Shown: one piece after another, positions 28,341 through 36,956 of the stretch | How the letters are laid out: each line of letters begins with the position of its first letter | Position numbering within the stretch: the stretch's first letter is position 1 | Source of the DNA: Methylobacterium sp. Leaf125 | Lineage (GTDB): Bacteria; Pseudomonadota; Alphaproteobacteria; Rhizobiales; Beijerinckiaceae | NCBI RefSeq assembly: GCF_001423085.1 | Contig: NZ_LMNU01000001.1 | Coordinates: 923,495 to 987,494, forward strand | Direction: 5' to 3' | DNA length: 64,000 nucleotides | Notes under the pieces: model-generated | What the model saw: only the letters and a program-made list of their open reading frames with translations | Told to the model about the DNA's origin: nothing | Databases searched by the model: none | Translations under genes and position numbers: made by a program

Positions 28341-29222
28341 GTGATGACCGCGCCTCCGTTGTTCGATACGGGCCTCGCCCGCCGCCGCCTCGCCCGGGCC
28401 CACCGGGCCGGCTATGCCGACTTCCTGCTGCGCCGGGTCGTCGACGATCTCGACGACCGCCTCGGCGCCGTGCTGCGGACCTTCACCGAGGCCGTCGATC
28501 TCGGCAGCCCGTCCGCCCTCGCCGCCGAGCGCCTGCGCGCCTCCGGCCGGGTCGGGCGCGTCACCCGTCTGGCACCCCGGGCGGAGGCCGGTGCGGTGCT
28601 GGCCGACCTCGAGGCCCTGCCGCTGGCGCCGGCCCGGTTCGACCTCGCCGTCTCGCTCCTCGCCCTGCAGCACGTCAACGACCTGCCCGGCACCCTGGCG
28701 CAGTTGCGCCGGTCCCTGCGTCCCGACGGGCTGTTCATCGGCTGCCTTCTCGGCGGCCGGACCCTGACCGAGCTGCGCCAGGTCTTCGGGCAGGCGGAGA
28801 GCGAGGTGGAGGGAGGCGTCAGCCCGCGCGTGGCCCCCTTTGCCGAGGTCCGCGAGATGGGCAGCCTGCTGCAGCGGGCCGGGTTCGCCCTGCCGGTCAC
28901 CGATGTCGAGACCGTCACAGTCCGCTACCGCGACCCCTTCGCCTTGATGCACGACCTGCGCGCCATGGGTCTGACCAATGTCCTGCTCGACCGGCGTCGC
29001 ACCCCCCTGCGCCGCGACACGCTCCTGCGCGCCGCCGCCCTCTATGCCGAGCGCTTCGCCGATCCCGACGGGCGCCTGCGCGCCAGCTTCGAGATCCTCT
29101 GGCTCTCCGGCTGGGCCCCGCACGAGAGCCAGCAGAAGCCCCTGAAGCCCGGAACCGCCCAGACGCGCCTCGCCGAGGCCCTGGGCACCACCGAACGCAA
29201 GCCCGAAGGACAAGACCCATGA
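28341..29222 (+). CDS. SAM-dependent methyltransferase (BioC/NDUFAF5-like)
   Basis: This 293-residue protein starts at GTG 28341, with an ATG as the next codon. It has a class I methyltransferase fold. The usual glycine-rich SAM motif is weak (TEAVDLGSPSALAAERL). FDLAVSLLALQHVNDLPGTLAQLRRSLRPDGLFIGCLLGG covers motifs II and III and is very typical. The C-terminal half (SPRVAPFAEVREMGSLLQRAGF, then MHDLRAMGLTNVLLDRR) matches the alphaproteobacterial proteins related to mitochondrial NDUFAF5, which hydroxylates a complex I subunit. BioC function in biotin synthesis is less likely, as no bio genes are near. It overlaps the following DUF427 gene (ATGA). Confidence 0.85.
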   Translation: MMTAPPLFDTGLARRRLARAHRAGYADFLLRRVVDDLDDRLGAVLRTFTEAVDLGSPSALAAERLRASGRVGRVTRLAPRAEAGAVLADLEALPLAPARFDLAVSLLALQHVNDLPGTLAQLRRSLRPDGLFIGCLLGGRTLTELRQVFGQAESEVEGGVSPRVAPFAEVREMGSLLQRAGFALPVTDVETVTVRYRDPFALMHDLRAMGLTNVLLDRRRTPLRRDTLLRAAALYAERFADPDGRLRASFEILWLSGWAPHESQQKPLKPGTAQTRLAEALGTTERKPEGQDP

Positions 29223-29578
29223 GAGAGCCCGGACCCGACCACCCGATCACCATCGCGCCGCATCCGGGCCGGTTGCGTCTCCGGCTCGCCGGGACGCTCC
29301 TCGCCGAGACCGAGTCCGCCCTGGTGCTCACCGAGGCCAACTACCCGCCGGTGTTCTACATTCCGCGGGCCGACGCCCGCTGGGCGCATTTCACCCCGAG
29401 CACCCGCCGCAGCCACTGCCCGTACAAGGGCGATGCCAGCTACTTCACGCTGACGACGCCGGACGCGACCCGGCCGGACGCGGTCTGGAGCTACGAGACG
29501 CCCTATCCGGCGGTCGCGGCCATCGCCGGGCATCTCGCGTTCTATCCGGACAAGATCGACCCGATCGAGCAGGATTGA
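29219..29578 (+). CDS. DUF427 domain protein
   Basis: This 119-residue soluble protein is a complete single DUF427 domain. The segments NYPPVFYIPRADARWAHFTPS, HCPYKGDASYF and WSYETPYPAVAAIAGHLAFY carry the conserved Cys, Trp and Tyr residues of the family. The biochemical role of DUF427 is not established. The ATG overlaps the stop of the methyltransferase gene, so the two are co-translated. The convergent neighbour ends 12 bases downstream. Confidence 0.9.
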   Translation: MREPGPDHPITIAPHPGRLRLRLAGTLLAETESALVLTEANYPPVFYIPRADARWAHFTPSTRRSHCPYKGDASYFTLTTPDATRPDAVWSYETPYPAVAAIAGHLAFYPDKIDPIEQD

Positions 29579-29590
29579 GCAGGCCCGGCC

Positions 29591-31102
29591 TCAATCCCGA
29601 ACCTGCGACCAGAACGCGGCCTTGCGCCCGTGCAGCCGGCGCAGCGTGCCGCGGTAGGCCTCCGGATCTTCCGTCAGGCCGTCGAGGGCTTCGAGGTAGC
29701 GGGCGGCGTGGCCGTAGGCGGCGCTGCGCCCGTGTTCCAGGATGGAATCGATGAGCAGGCGGTAGAGCTCGGCTGCCGCCTCCGGCTGCGTCCGCTCCAG
29801 GGCCTCGGCGGCGGGCGCCAGGATCTCGTAGCGGCTTCCGTCCCAGCGGCCGCGATGGGCCATGACCAGGCGCGCGGCATGAGTGGGATTCGGCCAGTGG
29901 GTGAAGAAGGCGAGCGCCCGGTAGCGATCGGGGTGGGCCTGCGCCTGGTCGAAGGCGCGCGCCAGAGCCTCGTCGTCCTCGAAGTCGGGCAGCTTGGCGA
30001 GGTAGGCCCGCAGCATCGCGGGATCGAGGTGGCGCGCGAAGGCCTCCCAACGCAGGGTCTGTGCGGCCTCCGTCTGGCCGAGGCTGTCGAGGATGCGGAT
30101 CTCCACGGCCTGTCGGGCCCGCTCGGGGGCGTCGTGGTCGAAATGCCCCGTGAGCAGCGCCTCCCGGGTGACCACCACCGGTCCACGCTTCTGCGGGCGG
30201 CGGATCCAGTCCAGCGCCTCGGGGGCCCGGTTCGCCCCCAGCAGTCGCTCGGCGATCCGCACGCGGTCCGGCTGCTCGGGCGACACCGCCTGCTCGAAGG
30301 CGATGAAGGCATCGACATCGCCGGCCCGGTCGGCGAGGGCCTGGCGCATGCGGACGAGGCGGCTGCGGGCGAGCTGAGAGGCCCAGGCCTTCTGGCCGCC
30401 GCCGGCCCGGCCTTCCGAGGCCGGGGGTGTGGCATCCGCCAGGGCCGCATCGAGGGGCGCCAGGGCCGCCTCGGGCAGCCGCGGGATCAGGTCGTGCATC
30501 AAAGCTTCGACGAAGCCGTGACCGTCGGCGCCGAGGCGGGTCACCAGCCCGGTGGCGACCCCTGCCGCCTCCTCCGCGGGGAGATCGACGATCAGGGCGG
30601 CGGCCGCATCGGCCGCGCGTTCGTAGACTCCGTGGAGACGTCCGCTCGAATCCTCCGCACGCCCAAGGACGTCGCCGGCTCCGCCGAGGAAGCGGATCAG
30701 CCGGTCGAGGGCTGCCCGCGGGTCCAGGGCGGCAAGCTCGGTCACCACCGTGGTGAGCATGGCGTCGAGGTCGGCCGCGAAGGCCCGCTGCTTCTGCCAG
30801 TCGATGTAGCCCTGGCCCCGCTCCAGGGCGGTGAGGCGCCGGTCGATCAGCGCCGCGATGGCGTCCGGTCCCTGCAGGCTCGCCACCGCCGCCGTCACCA
30901 GCTTCTTGAAGGTCGGATTCCGCGCCGTCTCGGACAGGACGAGGCCGATCAGGCGCTCCAGCCCGAGCGCCGTCAGGGTCTCGGGGCTCGGCGTGGTCTT
31001 GCGCGAGGCGCGTTTGGGTTTGCTGGCGGCCGACTTGTCCCCAACGGGCGGCTGAACGGAAGCCGCCTTCGCCGCCGGTTTCGCCGCTGCCCTGCGTGCC
31101 AT
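29591..31102 (-). CDS. Large uncharacterised protein, DUF6880-like
   Basis: This 503-residue protein has no recognised catalytic motif. A Lys/Ala-rich N-terminus (MARRAAAKPAAKAAS, then KPKRASRKTT) is followed by an almost entirely alpha-helical body with TPR/HEAT-like composition (for example RAADAAAALIVDLPAEEA and PEQPDRVRIAERLLGANR). I recall similar proteins labelled DUF6880, but this was not checked. The ATG at 31102 is preferred. It follows GAGGGAG at 31112-31118, which belongs to a 20-bp repeat array. The basic start could suggest nucleic-acid contact, but that is speculation. It is a single gene. Confidence 0.78.
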   Translation of the reverse strand: MARRAAAKPAAKAASVQPPVGDKSAASKPKRASRKTTPSPETLTALGLERLIGLVLSETARNPTFKKLVTAAVASLQGPDAIAALIDRRLTALERGQGYIDWQKQRAFAADLDAMLTTVVTELAALDPRAALDRLIRFLGGAGDVLGRAEDSSGRLHGVYERAADAAAALIVDLPAEEAAGVATGLVTRLGADGHGFVEALMHDLIPRLPEAALAPLDAALADATPPASEGRAGGGQKAWASQLARSRLVRMRQALADRAGDVDAFIAFEQAVSPEQPDRVRIAERLLGANRAPEALDWIRRPQKRGPVVVTREALLTGHFDHDAPERARQAVEIRILDSLGQTEAAQTLRWEAFARHLDPAMLRAYLAKLPDFEDDEALARAFDQAQAHPDRYRALAFFTHWPNPTHAARLVMAHRGRWDGSRYEILAPAAEALERTQPEAAAELYRLLIDSILEHGRSAAYGHAARYLEALDGLTEDPEAYRGTLRRLHGRKAAFWSQVRD

Positions 31103-31107
31103 GCACT

Positions 31108-31187
31108 GCGCTCCCTCGCCCGACGGGGCAACTCCGTTCCCGGCCGAGCAACTCCGTTCCCGGTCGAGCAAGTCCTCTCCCGACAGG
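31108..31187 (-). repeat. 20-bp tandem repeat array carrying Shine-Dalgarno-like sequence
   Basis: Two near-identical 20-bp units (31128-31147 and 31148-31167, one difference) are flanked by two degenerate copies (31108-31127 and 31168-31187). On the minus strand each unit carries a GGGAACGGAG- or GAGGGAG-like stretch, and the last one is the likely ribosome site of the gene starting at 31102. Confidence 0.75.
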
Positions 31188-31226
31188 ACAGGTCGCGCCG
31201 GACGGGATCGACGCTTCAGAAGTGGA

Positions 31227-31655
31227 TCAAGGGCCGAGCAGATCCAGCAGAAAGGGGATCAGCGGGGCATCGGCCGGCGGCATCGGCTGATCCTTGAGGT
31301 CGCGCGGACGCACCCATTTCAGCGCCTGACCCTCCATGGAGCGCGGCAGCCCTTCCCAGCGCCGGCAGATGTAGAGCGGCATCAGCAGGTGAAAGTCCGG
31401 ATAGGCGTGGCTCGCGAAGGTGAGGGGGGCGAGACAGGCCTCCTGCACGGTGATGCCCAGCTCCTCGGCAAGTTCGCGGATCAGGGTCTCCTCCGGCCGC
31501 TCGCCCGGGTCGACTTTGCCGCCGGGAAATTCCCAGAGTCCGGCGAGCTGCTTGCCGGGCGGGCGTTGGGCGAGGAGCACGCGTCCATCGGTGTCGACCA
31601 GCGCCACGGCGACGACGAGGAGGATGCGCAGGGGCGCCGGCGTCGTCATGGTCAT
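31227..31655 (-). CDS. mutT: 8-oxo-dGTP diphosphatase, Nudix family (MutT)
   Basis: This 142-residue protein is a single Nudix domain. The Nudix box runs through GGKVDPGERPEETLIRELAE and continues ELGI, matching Gx5Ex7REUxEExGU. The preceding LLAQRPPGKQLAGLWEFPGG is typical of MutT. It hydrolyses oxidised dGTP and so lowers the rate of A-to-C mutation. The ATG at 31655 overlaps the stop of the upstream SIMPL gene (ATGA); the second ATG at 31649 is an alternative. It is the last gene of the argJ-SIMPL-mutT operon. Confidence 0.92.
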   Translation of the reverse strand: MTMTTPAPLRILLVVAVALVDTDGRVLLAQRPPGKQLAGLWEFPGGKVDPGERPEETLIRELAEELGITVQEACLAPLTFASHAYPDFHLLMPLYICRRWEGLPRSMEGQALKWVRPRDLKDQPMPPADAPLIPFLLDLLGP

Positions 31656-32392
31656 GGTCGTGGAGCGATCGCGAAGGTCGCGGCGACGTCGGCGGCCGTC
31701 TCGATGGTGCCGGCGACCAGGGGCACCGGAGCACCGCCGCGCTTGGCGCGCATCGGTGCGGGCGCCGCGAAGGCGATCGGCGGACTCGAGGCCGTCGCGG
31801 GCGACTGGATCGACACCACTCGCCCGAGGGTGACGCCGGCGGCCTCGGCCAGCCGCTCGGCCTGGACCCGGGCATCCTTCATCGCCGCGCTGCGCACGGC
31901 GCTCTCGGCCGCGTCGGGATCGCGCAGGCCGAAGCCGACGCCGTCGATGCGGTTCGCGCCGCCGTCGAGGGCCCGGCGCATCAGGTCACCGAGGCGGCCC
32001 ATGTCGGCGAGGCGCACCCGCACCGTATTGGCGGCCCGGTAGCCGTCCGGTTTCTCGGTGAAGGATCCGTCCGCCTGGCGAACCGAGCGCGTGACCGGCT
32101 GCAGGGTGACGGCGGAGGTGCCGAGATCCGCATCCGGCACTTTGAACTCGGCGGCCAGGGCCAGGAGCGCCTTGGCGGCGATGCTGGCACCGTCGAGGGC
32201 CGCGGCTGGGGTTGCGCCCCTGACCTCGACGCCGATCTCCACCGCGGCGAAGTCCGGCGCCACCTCGGAGCGTGCGCGCCCGACGACACTGATACGGCCC
32301 TCGGCCGTCCCCGCTCCGTCCTCGGCCCGGGCCTCGCCACCGAGGCCCAGCAGCGACAGGGCGAGGAGGACGGCGGCGCCAGCGCGCCTCAC
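31652..32392 (-). CDS. SIMPL domain-containing exported protein
   Basis: This 246-residue protein has a signal peptide ([23 protein letters not shown]) followed by a SIMPL domain. [26 protein letters not shown] starts the domain, and [31 protein letters not shown] is its most conserved block. SIMPL (DUF541) proteins sit in the periplasm or outer membrane (E. coli YggE, Brucella BP26), form oligomers and are linked to oxidative stress. The GTG start at 32392 overlaps the argJ stop (GTGA), and the stop overlaps the mutT start. Confidence 0.9.
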   Translation of the reverse strand: MRRAGAAVLLALSLLGLGGEARAEDGAGTAEGRISVVGRARSEVAPDFAAVEIGVEVRGATPAAALDGASIAAKALLALAAEFKVPDADLGTSAVTLQPVTRSVRQADGSFTEKPDGYRAANTVRVRLADMGRLGDLMRRALDGGANRIDGVGFGLRDPDAAESAVRSAAMKDARVQAERLAEAAGVTLGRVVSIQSPATASSPPIAFAAPAPMRAKRGGAPVPLVAGTIETAADVAATFAIAPRP

Positions 32393-33639
32393 GAGCGGTA
32401 ATCCCCGTTGATCTCGATGTAGAGCTTGGTCAGGTCGCAGGTCCAGATACGCGCGCTGCCCTCGCCGAGGCCGAGGTCGACCCGCACGGTGACGTCGGAT
32501 TCGCGCATCACGGCGCTCGCGGCCGCTTCGCTGTAATCGGGATCGCGGGCGCCCTCGCGGGCGACGCGCACGTCGCCGAACCAGATCGCGAGGCGGTCGC
32601 GGTCGGCCGGCTCTCCGGCCTTGCCCACCGCCATCACCACCCGGCCCCAGTTGGCATCCTCGCCCGCGATGGCGGTCTTCACCAGGGGCGAGTTCGCGAT
32701 CGATAGGGCGATGCGATGGGCCGAGGCGTCGCTGGTCGCGCCCGTGACGCGCACGGTGACGAATTTGCGGGCGCCCTCGCCATCCCGGGCGACGAGCTGG
32801 GCCAGCTCGACCAGGAGGTCGTCGAGGGCGGCGCGGAACGCGGACAAGCGCGGATCGCCGGCATCGGTCACCGCGGCGTTGCCGGCGGCGCCCGTCGCGA
32901 ACAGCATCAGGGTGTCGGAGGTGGAGGTGTCGCCGTCGACGGTCACGCAGTTGAAGCTGGTGGCCGTACCGGCGGAGAGCAGCGCCTGGAGCACCCCCTG
33001 GGGCAGGGCGGCATCGGTGAACACGAAGCTCAGCATCGTCGCCATGTCGGGGGCGATCATGCCCGCGCCCTTGGCGATGCCGTTGAGGGTGACGGTGACG
33101 CCGTCGATGGCGGCTTGACGCGTGGCGAGCTTCGGGAAGGTGTCGGTGGTCATGATCGCCTGGGCGGCCGCCGCCCAGGCCTCGGCGCCGTCCTGGGTCC
33201 GCCTGGCGCAGTCGGCCAGCACGCCCTCGAACTTGGTGGCATCGAGGGGCTCGCCGATCACGCCGGTCGAGGCGATGAAGATCTCTTCCGGCCGGCACTG
33301 TGCCGCCTCGGCGGCGATCCGGGCCGTCAGCGCCACGGCCTCGCGCCCGCGCAGGCCCGTGAAGGCATTGGCGTTGCCGGAGTTCACCACGAGGGCTCGG
33401 GCGCCCGCACTGCCCAGCGCCTCGCGGCACCAGTCCACCGGGGCGGAGGGGCATTTCGAGCGGGTGAAGACGCCGGCGGCCTGCGTGCCCGCGGCGAGCG
33501 CGACGTAGAGCACGTCCGTCCGCCCGGAATAGCGAATGCCCGCCTGCGCGGTCGCGAGTCCGACGCCGCGAATCGCCGGTAGCTGCGGTTGCGTCTGGGG
33601 CGCCAGCGGCGAGACAGGGGGGCTCTTGGCAGACGACAT
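32389..33639 (-). CDS. argJ: Bifunctional glutamate N-acetyltransferase/amino-acid acetyltransferase
   Basis: ArgJ, here 416 residues, transfers acetyl groups from N-acetylornithine to glutamate and so recycles acetyl in arginine synthesis; some members also use acetyl-CoA. The self-cleavage site [12 protein letters not shown] is present, with threonine 201 becoming the nucleophile of the beta chain. [17 protein letters not shown] and [12 protein letters not shown] in the first half and [19 protein letters not shown] at the C-terminus are standard. The ATG at 33639 is chosen; a start at 33735 would add 32 residues without family resemblance. It is the first gene of an operon with the SIMPL and mutT genes. 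Confidence 0.95.
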   Translation of the reverse strand: MSSAKSPPVSPLAPQTQPQLPAIRGVGLATAQAGIRYSGRTDVLYVALAAGTQAAGVFTRSKCPSAPVDWCREALGSAGARALVVNSGNANAFTGLRGREAVALTARIAAEAAQCRPEEIFIASTGVIGEPLDATKFEGVLADCARRTQDGAEAWAAAAQAIMTTDTFPKLATRQAAIDGVTVTLNGIAKGAGMIAPDMATMLSFVFTDAALPQGVLQALLSAGTATSFNCVTVDGDTSTSDTLMLFATGAAGNAAVTDAGDPRLSAFRAALDDLLVELAQLVARDGEGARKFVTVRVTGATSDASAHRIALSIANSPLVKTAIAGEDANWGRVVMAVGKAGEPADRDRLAIWFGDVRVAREGARDPDYSEAAASAVMRESDVTVRVDLGLGEGSARIWTCDLTKLYIEINGDYRS

Positions 33640-34020
33640 GGACGAGGGCTCCGGATCTCTGCGGCCGTCTCCGGCGCGCGGCGGAGCCGGTGTTGCCCCG
33701 CGGGCGCCATCCCCGTCAACCACGACCACCGTCATCCGTCTGTCGCATCCGACGCGCCGCCCGTGAGCGTTGCCGGATCAGGGACTTGTCTCAGGGATCA
33801 GCGTGAAGACGGGCCCGAATGCTGCGGTGCAGCATCGCGCCGCGACGAAGCTGCCCCGGGTCGAGCATTCGAGACATCGGACGGAGGGGCGCCCCGGACT
33901 CATCGGCTTGGACGGAATGGGGGGCTTGTCTGTACGAGCGAACGTGACATAGCATGCTGCGACGCACAGTTTCCGAGGTGGTCGGCACGGATGTCCAGGC
34001 GCGAGGGGGGAGTCTCGACT
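33640..34020. other. Intergenic region between argJ and receiver-like gene
   Basis: This 381-base divergent region has no gene I can support. It contains a small perfect inverted repeat, ATGCTGC-GGT-GCAGCAT (33819-33835), that could be an operator. A possible alternative start for the next gene is ATG 33991. Confidence 0.4.
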
Positions 34021-34455
34021 ATGGAACGACCGACTTCGCCGGGTGGCGCCTACGGCGTTCAGGTCCTGATCGCCGGTCGCCAGAAGCATTGGCGCGACGA
34101 GGTGACATCGCAGATCCGACGAGCCGGCTTCGCGGCCACCACGGTGGATTGCGGCATCGACGCGATGACGGTCCTGGCCCTCGGTCTTCCCGTCGATGTT
34201 CTCGTCACCGACGTGAGCCTGCAGGGCAAGCTCTGCTGCCAGAAACTCGCCTTGGAAGCCCGTGCGCTGCGTCCGGACCTCCGCATCGTCTTCGCCAGCG
34301 ACCTGGAATCGCTGGCGAGCGAAGACGACCCGACGCAGTGGCTCGAAGAGTTGTTCGACGCCCAGTTTCCCGACGACCGCGACGGCCTGATCGCGGTCCG
34401 GCGCATCGACAATGTCGCCAGCACGGTGCGGGACGCTCTCCGCAGCCCTGCCTGA
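34021..34455 (+). CDS. Degenerate response-regulator receiver domain protein
   Basis: This 144-residue single-domain protein resembles CheY-like receivers. The phospho-acceptor aspartate appears to remain in VDVLVTDVSLQGK, but the acidic pair after the first strand is missing (VQVLIAGRQKHW) and the lysine of strand 5 is not seen. Phosphorylation is therefore doubtful, and it may act as a pseudo-receiver. The last part (IAVRRIDNVASTVRDALRSPA) is helical. ATG 34021 is preferred because of GGGGGGA 9 bases upstream; ATG 33991 is in frame and possible. No kinase gene is adjacent. Confidence 0.65.
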   Translation: MERPTSPGGAYGVQVLIAGRQKHWRDEVTSQIRRAGFAATTVDCGIDAMTVLALGLPVDVLVTDVSLQGKLCCQKLALEARALRPDLRIVFASDLESLASEDDPTQWLEELFDAQFPDDRDGLIAVRRIDNVASTVRDALRSPA

Positions 34456-34610
34456 TCTCATCCGCTCTCGCCGCGCGGATCGCCTTTCAGAAATCTGCCT
34501 CTCGGGATCGAGCCGTGGCGCCGTTGGCTCCGCTTGGCGAGCCGGATACCCGAACGACGTGACGGTTTTCTGACGGTCTGGTGCGTCTCAGACCTGGACT
34601 GCCCGGAAAC

Positions 34611-34640
34611 GAAGAAAGCCCTCGCGTGGATGCGAAGGCT
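34611..34640 (-). terminator. Terminator of the PRC-barrel gene
   Basis: On the minus strand a 9-base-pair stem with one mismatch (34632-34640 with 34617-34625) is followed by the T-rich run TTCTTCGTTT. It lies 25 bases past the stop of the PRC-barrel gene. Confidence 0.6.
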
Positions 34641-34664
34641 CCCGTTTCATCGATCCCGACCGGA

Positions 34665-35231
34665 TCACTGCGCCTTGGGGGCGTCCATCGGCTTCGGCTC
34701 GGTATTCGTCTTCGTATCCGTGCGCGTCGCGTTGGCATCCGTGTTCGGCTTGGTATCGGCGTTCGGCTTGGTATCGGCGTTCGGCTTGGCCTTGCCGAGA
34801 TAGACGTATTCCGGCGCGGCGCGGAGCTGGTCCTTGTTGGTGTCGATCGTCGCCTTCAGGGTGGCGTCGTCGACGCGGACCAGCTTCATGGCGCTCGGGT
34901 CGATGGCGACGTACTTCGTGCCGAGACCGAGGAAGCCGCCGACGCCGACCACCCAGGACTTCACCGTATTCTTCTCGTCGAGCACCACGTCGGCGATCTC
35001 GCCGATGGTCTCGTTGGCGGCATTCTGGATGGTCAGGCCGACGAGCTTCGACGTGACCATGTCGCTCTTGTTCTGCACCACGAAGGTGGGGCGCAGGTCG
35101 TTGGCGAGGGTCGCGGGGGCGGCCTGGACCGGCGCCGACGCGGCGGCGGGCGCATTGGCATCCGGCGACTGAGCGAGGGCGAGGGTGGCGCTGGCAGCGA
35201 GGAGAGTCGTGCCGAGCAACAGGCTGCGCAT
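34665..35231 (-). CDS. Exported PRC-barrel domain protein
   Basis: This 188-residue protein has a signal peptide (MRSLLLGTTLLAASATLALAQ), an Ala/Pro linker and a PRC-barrel (about 65-140; SKLVGLTIQNAANETIGEIADVVLD, then VVGVGGFLGLGTKYVAIDPS). The C-terminal tail of about 35 residues is a repeat of K-P-N-A-D-T-like units. PRC-barrel proteins of this exported type are common in Rhizobiales, with no defined role; they may bind ligands or RNA-like surfaces. The start at 35231 is preferred, as a longer frame to 35333 would place the signal peptide internally. Confidence 0.87.
   Translation of the reverse strand: MRSLLLGTTLLAASATLALAQSPDANAPAAASAPVQAAPATLANDLRPTFVVQNKSDMVTSKLVGLTIQNAANETIGEIADVVLDEKNTVKSWVVGVGGFLGLGTKYVAIDPSAMKLVRVDDATLKATIDTNKDQLRAAPEYVYLGKAKPNADTKPNADTKPNTDANATRTDTKTNTEPKPMDAPKAQ
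34743..34790 (-). repeat. 18-bp tandem repeat inside the PRC-barrel gene
   Basis: Two identical 18-bp units (34743-34760 and 34761-34778) and a partial third (34779-34790) encode the repeated hexapeptide KPNADT in the protein tail. Because the unit is a multiple of three, copy-number change keeps the frame. Confidence 0.8.
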
Positions 35232-35420
35232 GGGCGAAGTCTTTCGAAAGGTCGAGCCGAAGGTCGAACGAGGGGGGCGTGATGTCACACGCTCAAGTTC
35301 AAGCTTCCGCCAAAGGTTCCCGCAATACGGCATGGTGAATGGACGAACGCGGCGCGGGCCTTAGTTTCCACAGCAGAGGGGCAGCGGAACCGGTCCGCGC
35401 CCGCCACGGGGTGCCGCACC

Positions 35421-36014
35421 ATGTCGAATCTCCTGCTGCCCGACGTCCGGCTCGCGCCGCTGCCACGCCGTCACGCCCTTGCGCTGCTCGGCGGGGCCCT
35501 CGTCTGCGGTGTCCGCCCCGCCCTGGCCGATGCCACGAAGGCGAGCGCCTTCGCGTTCGAGAAGCCGGAGGGCGGCACCCTGCCGCTCTCGGCGTATGCG
35601 GGCCGGCCCATCCTAGTGGTCAATACGGCCACGGCCTGCGGCTATGCCGGGCAATTCACGGGGCTGCAGGGCCTGTGGACCCGCTTCGGTGACCGCGGCC
35701 TCACCGTCATCGCGGTGCCGTCGCCCGATTTCGGCAACCAGGAACCGCTGGACGGCGTCGCCATTGCGGAGGCTGCGCGCAAGAACCATGGTGTGACCTT
35801 CCCGGTCACCGCCAAGACCCATGTCCGGGGTCCGAGCGCGCACCCGTTCTATCGCTGGGCCGCCGCCGAGAAGCCCGGCAGCACGCCGGGCTGGAACTTC
35901 CACAAGTACCTGGTCGACCGCGACGGCAGCCTGATCGGCGCCTTCCCGTCCTCGGTCGAGCCCAACGATCCGCGCATCGTCACCGCGATCGCCAATGCCC
36001 TGCCGGCTGCCTGA
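35421..36014 (+). CDS. Exported glutathione peroxidase
   Basis: This 197-residue protein has a twin-arginine-like signal (LPRRHALALLGGALVCGVRPALA), so it is probably periplasmic. The catalytic block is NTATACGYAGQFTGLQGLW with cysteine 73. VIAVPSPDFGNQEPLDG replaces the usual FPCNQFGxQEPG, so the second cysteine of the motif is lacking. GWNFHKYLVDRDG supplies the active-site Trp and Asn. It reduces peroxides with a thiol donor, more likely thioredoxin or a periplasmic thiol than glutathione. The missing resolving cysteine means the mechanism may depend on an external thiol. It is a single gene. Confidence 0.88.
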   Translation: MSNLLLPDVRLAPLPRRHALALLGGALVCGVRPALADATKASAFAFEKPEGGTLPLSAYAGRPILVVNTATACGYAGQFTGLQGLWTRFGDRGLTVIAVPSPDFGNQEPLDGVAIAEAARKNHGVTFPVTAKTHVRGPSAHPFYRWAAAEKPGSTPGWNFHKYLVDRDGSLIGAFPSSVEPNDPRIVTAIANALPAA

Positions 36015-36019
36015 GGCTT

Positions 36020-36244
36020 TCAGTGCGGAACGTCCCGCGGCGGGCGAAGGGACCCCGACGGCGGTGGTGCGCGGCGGATGCGCCGTGCCCGCTCCGGGGT
36101 CCCGCGCACCGGCGGCGAGGCGTAATTCGAGGCGAAGGGATTGGCCGGCGTGCGATCGGCGCTGCCGAACAGGCTGAACTCCGCTCGGGCGCCCTGGCTC
36201 CCGCCCAGCACTATCAGGAGGAGAGCGAGGAGAAGGCGGCGCAT
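36020..36244 (-). CDS. Small exported Pro/Arg-rich protein
   Basis: This 74-residue product has a clear signal peptide (MRRLLLALLLIVLGGSQGARA). The mature region, starting EFSLFGSADRTPANPFASNY, is basic and proline-rich, with no cysteines. No named family is recognised. Its stop lies 5 bases after the stop of the convergent peroxidase gene. Confidence 0.6.
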   Translation of the reverse strand: MRRLLLALLLIVLGGSQGARAEFSLFGSADRTPANPFASNYASPPVRGTPERARRIRRAPPPSGSLRPPRDVPH

Positions 36245-36375
36245 GCGTGTTCCCGGGGGCGGCGGACTCTCTTGCGCCGATCCTTGCCCCGATACCGCAA
36301 ACCCCCACATCCCGCGAGAGGCCGCACCGGAATCATCGAGGGGTCGGGCGGCCGTGGGATGGATCGAGGAACGGG

Positions 36376-36606
36376 ATGATGAAGCCGCACCGGTTCGAGC
36401 AGGCGGGCACCGTCTTCGAAATCGCCTTCGAACGGGCGCCGGAGGGCTGGGTCGCCCATATCCGCCGTGCCGACAGCGAAACCACCCACGCGATCGGGTT
36501 TCCCGATGGGCCGGGCTACGATCCGACCGACGTGCGCGGGTCGCTGATCGCGGGCTGCGAGGCGGCGCTTCCCAACCTGTCCTGGGCGAACCCGACCCGG
36601 CACTGA
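36376..36606 (+). CDS. Small conserved hypothetical protein
   Basis: This 76-residue soluble protein starts MMKPHRFEQAGTVFEIAFER; ATG 36376 and 36379 are both possible. The beta-rich pattern (FEIAFERAPEGWVAHIRRADS) and the central GFPDGPGYD suggest a small compact fold. AGGA lies just before the start. I recognise no named family, and the function is unknown. Confidence 0.6.
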   Translation: MMKPHRFEQAGTVFEIAFERAPEGWVAHIRRADSETTHAIGFPDGPGYDPTDVRGSLIAGCEAALPNLSWANPTRH

Positions 36607-36608
36607 GC

Positions 36609-36633
36609 GGAACCTCCCGAACCGCCCCGTGTT
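36609..36633 (+). promoter_or_regulatory. Candidate EcfG-type stress promoter of the DUF2188 gene
   Basis: GGAAC (36609-36613), 16 bases, then TGTT (36630-36633), 59 bases before the ATG of the DUF2188 gene. One base differs from the recalled EcfG consensus GGAAC-N16/17-CGTT. Confidence 0.4.
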
Positions 36634-36692
36634 CGCCCTCCCGTATGCTGCGCTCGCACCGGCGTGGGCGCGCGGAACGGGAAGGAAAGCCG

Positions 36693-36932
36693 ATGTCCGA
36701 GATCACCTATCGCATCGTCGAGCACGATGGCGGCTTCGCCTACAAGGTCGGCGACGTGTTCTCCGAGACCTATCCGAGCCACGACGAGGCCCTGCAGGCG
36801 GCCCAGGCCGCCGCGGCCGAGCAACAGGTTCCGGGCTCGACGGAGGGCATCCGCTACCAGGACAGCAAGGGCGCCTGGCACGACGAGACCGCCCAGGGCA
36901 ACGATCGTCCGACCGCGCGCGTGGTCGATTGA
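36693..36932 (+). CDS. DUF2188 domain protein
   Basis: This 79-residue protein is one DUF2188 unit. It starts MSEITYRIVEHDGGFAYKVG and continues FSETYPSHDEALQAAQAAAAEQQ and IRYQDSKGAWHDE, the typical arrangement of a three-stranded sheet and one helix. Proteins of this family are often found among stress-induced genes of alphaproteobacteria; the biochemical role is unknown. GAAGGAA lies before the ATG. The convergent cyclase gene ends 24 bases later. Confidence 0.85.
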   Translation: MSEITYRIVEHDGGFAYKVGDVFSETYPSHDEALQAAQAAAAEQQVPGSTEGIRYQDSKGAWHDETAQGNDRPTARVVD

Positions 36933-36956
36933 GAGTCGCTTCCGGTCCGGCGGCGC

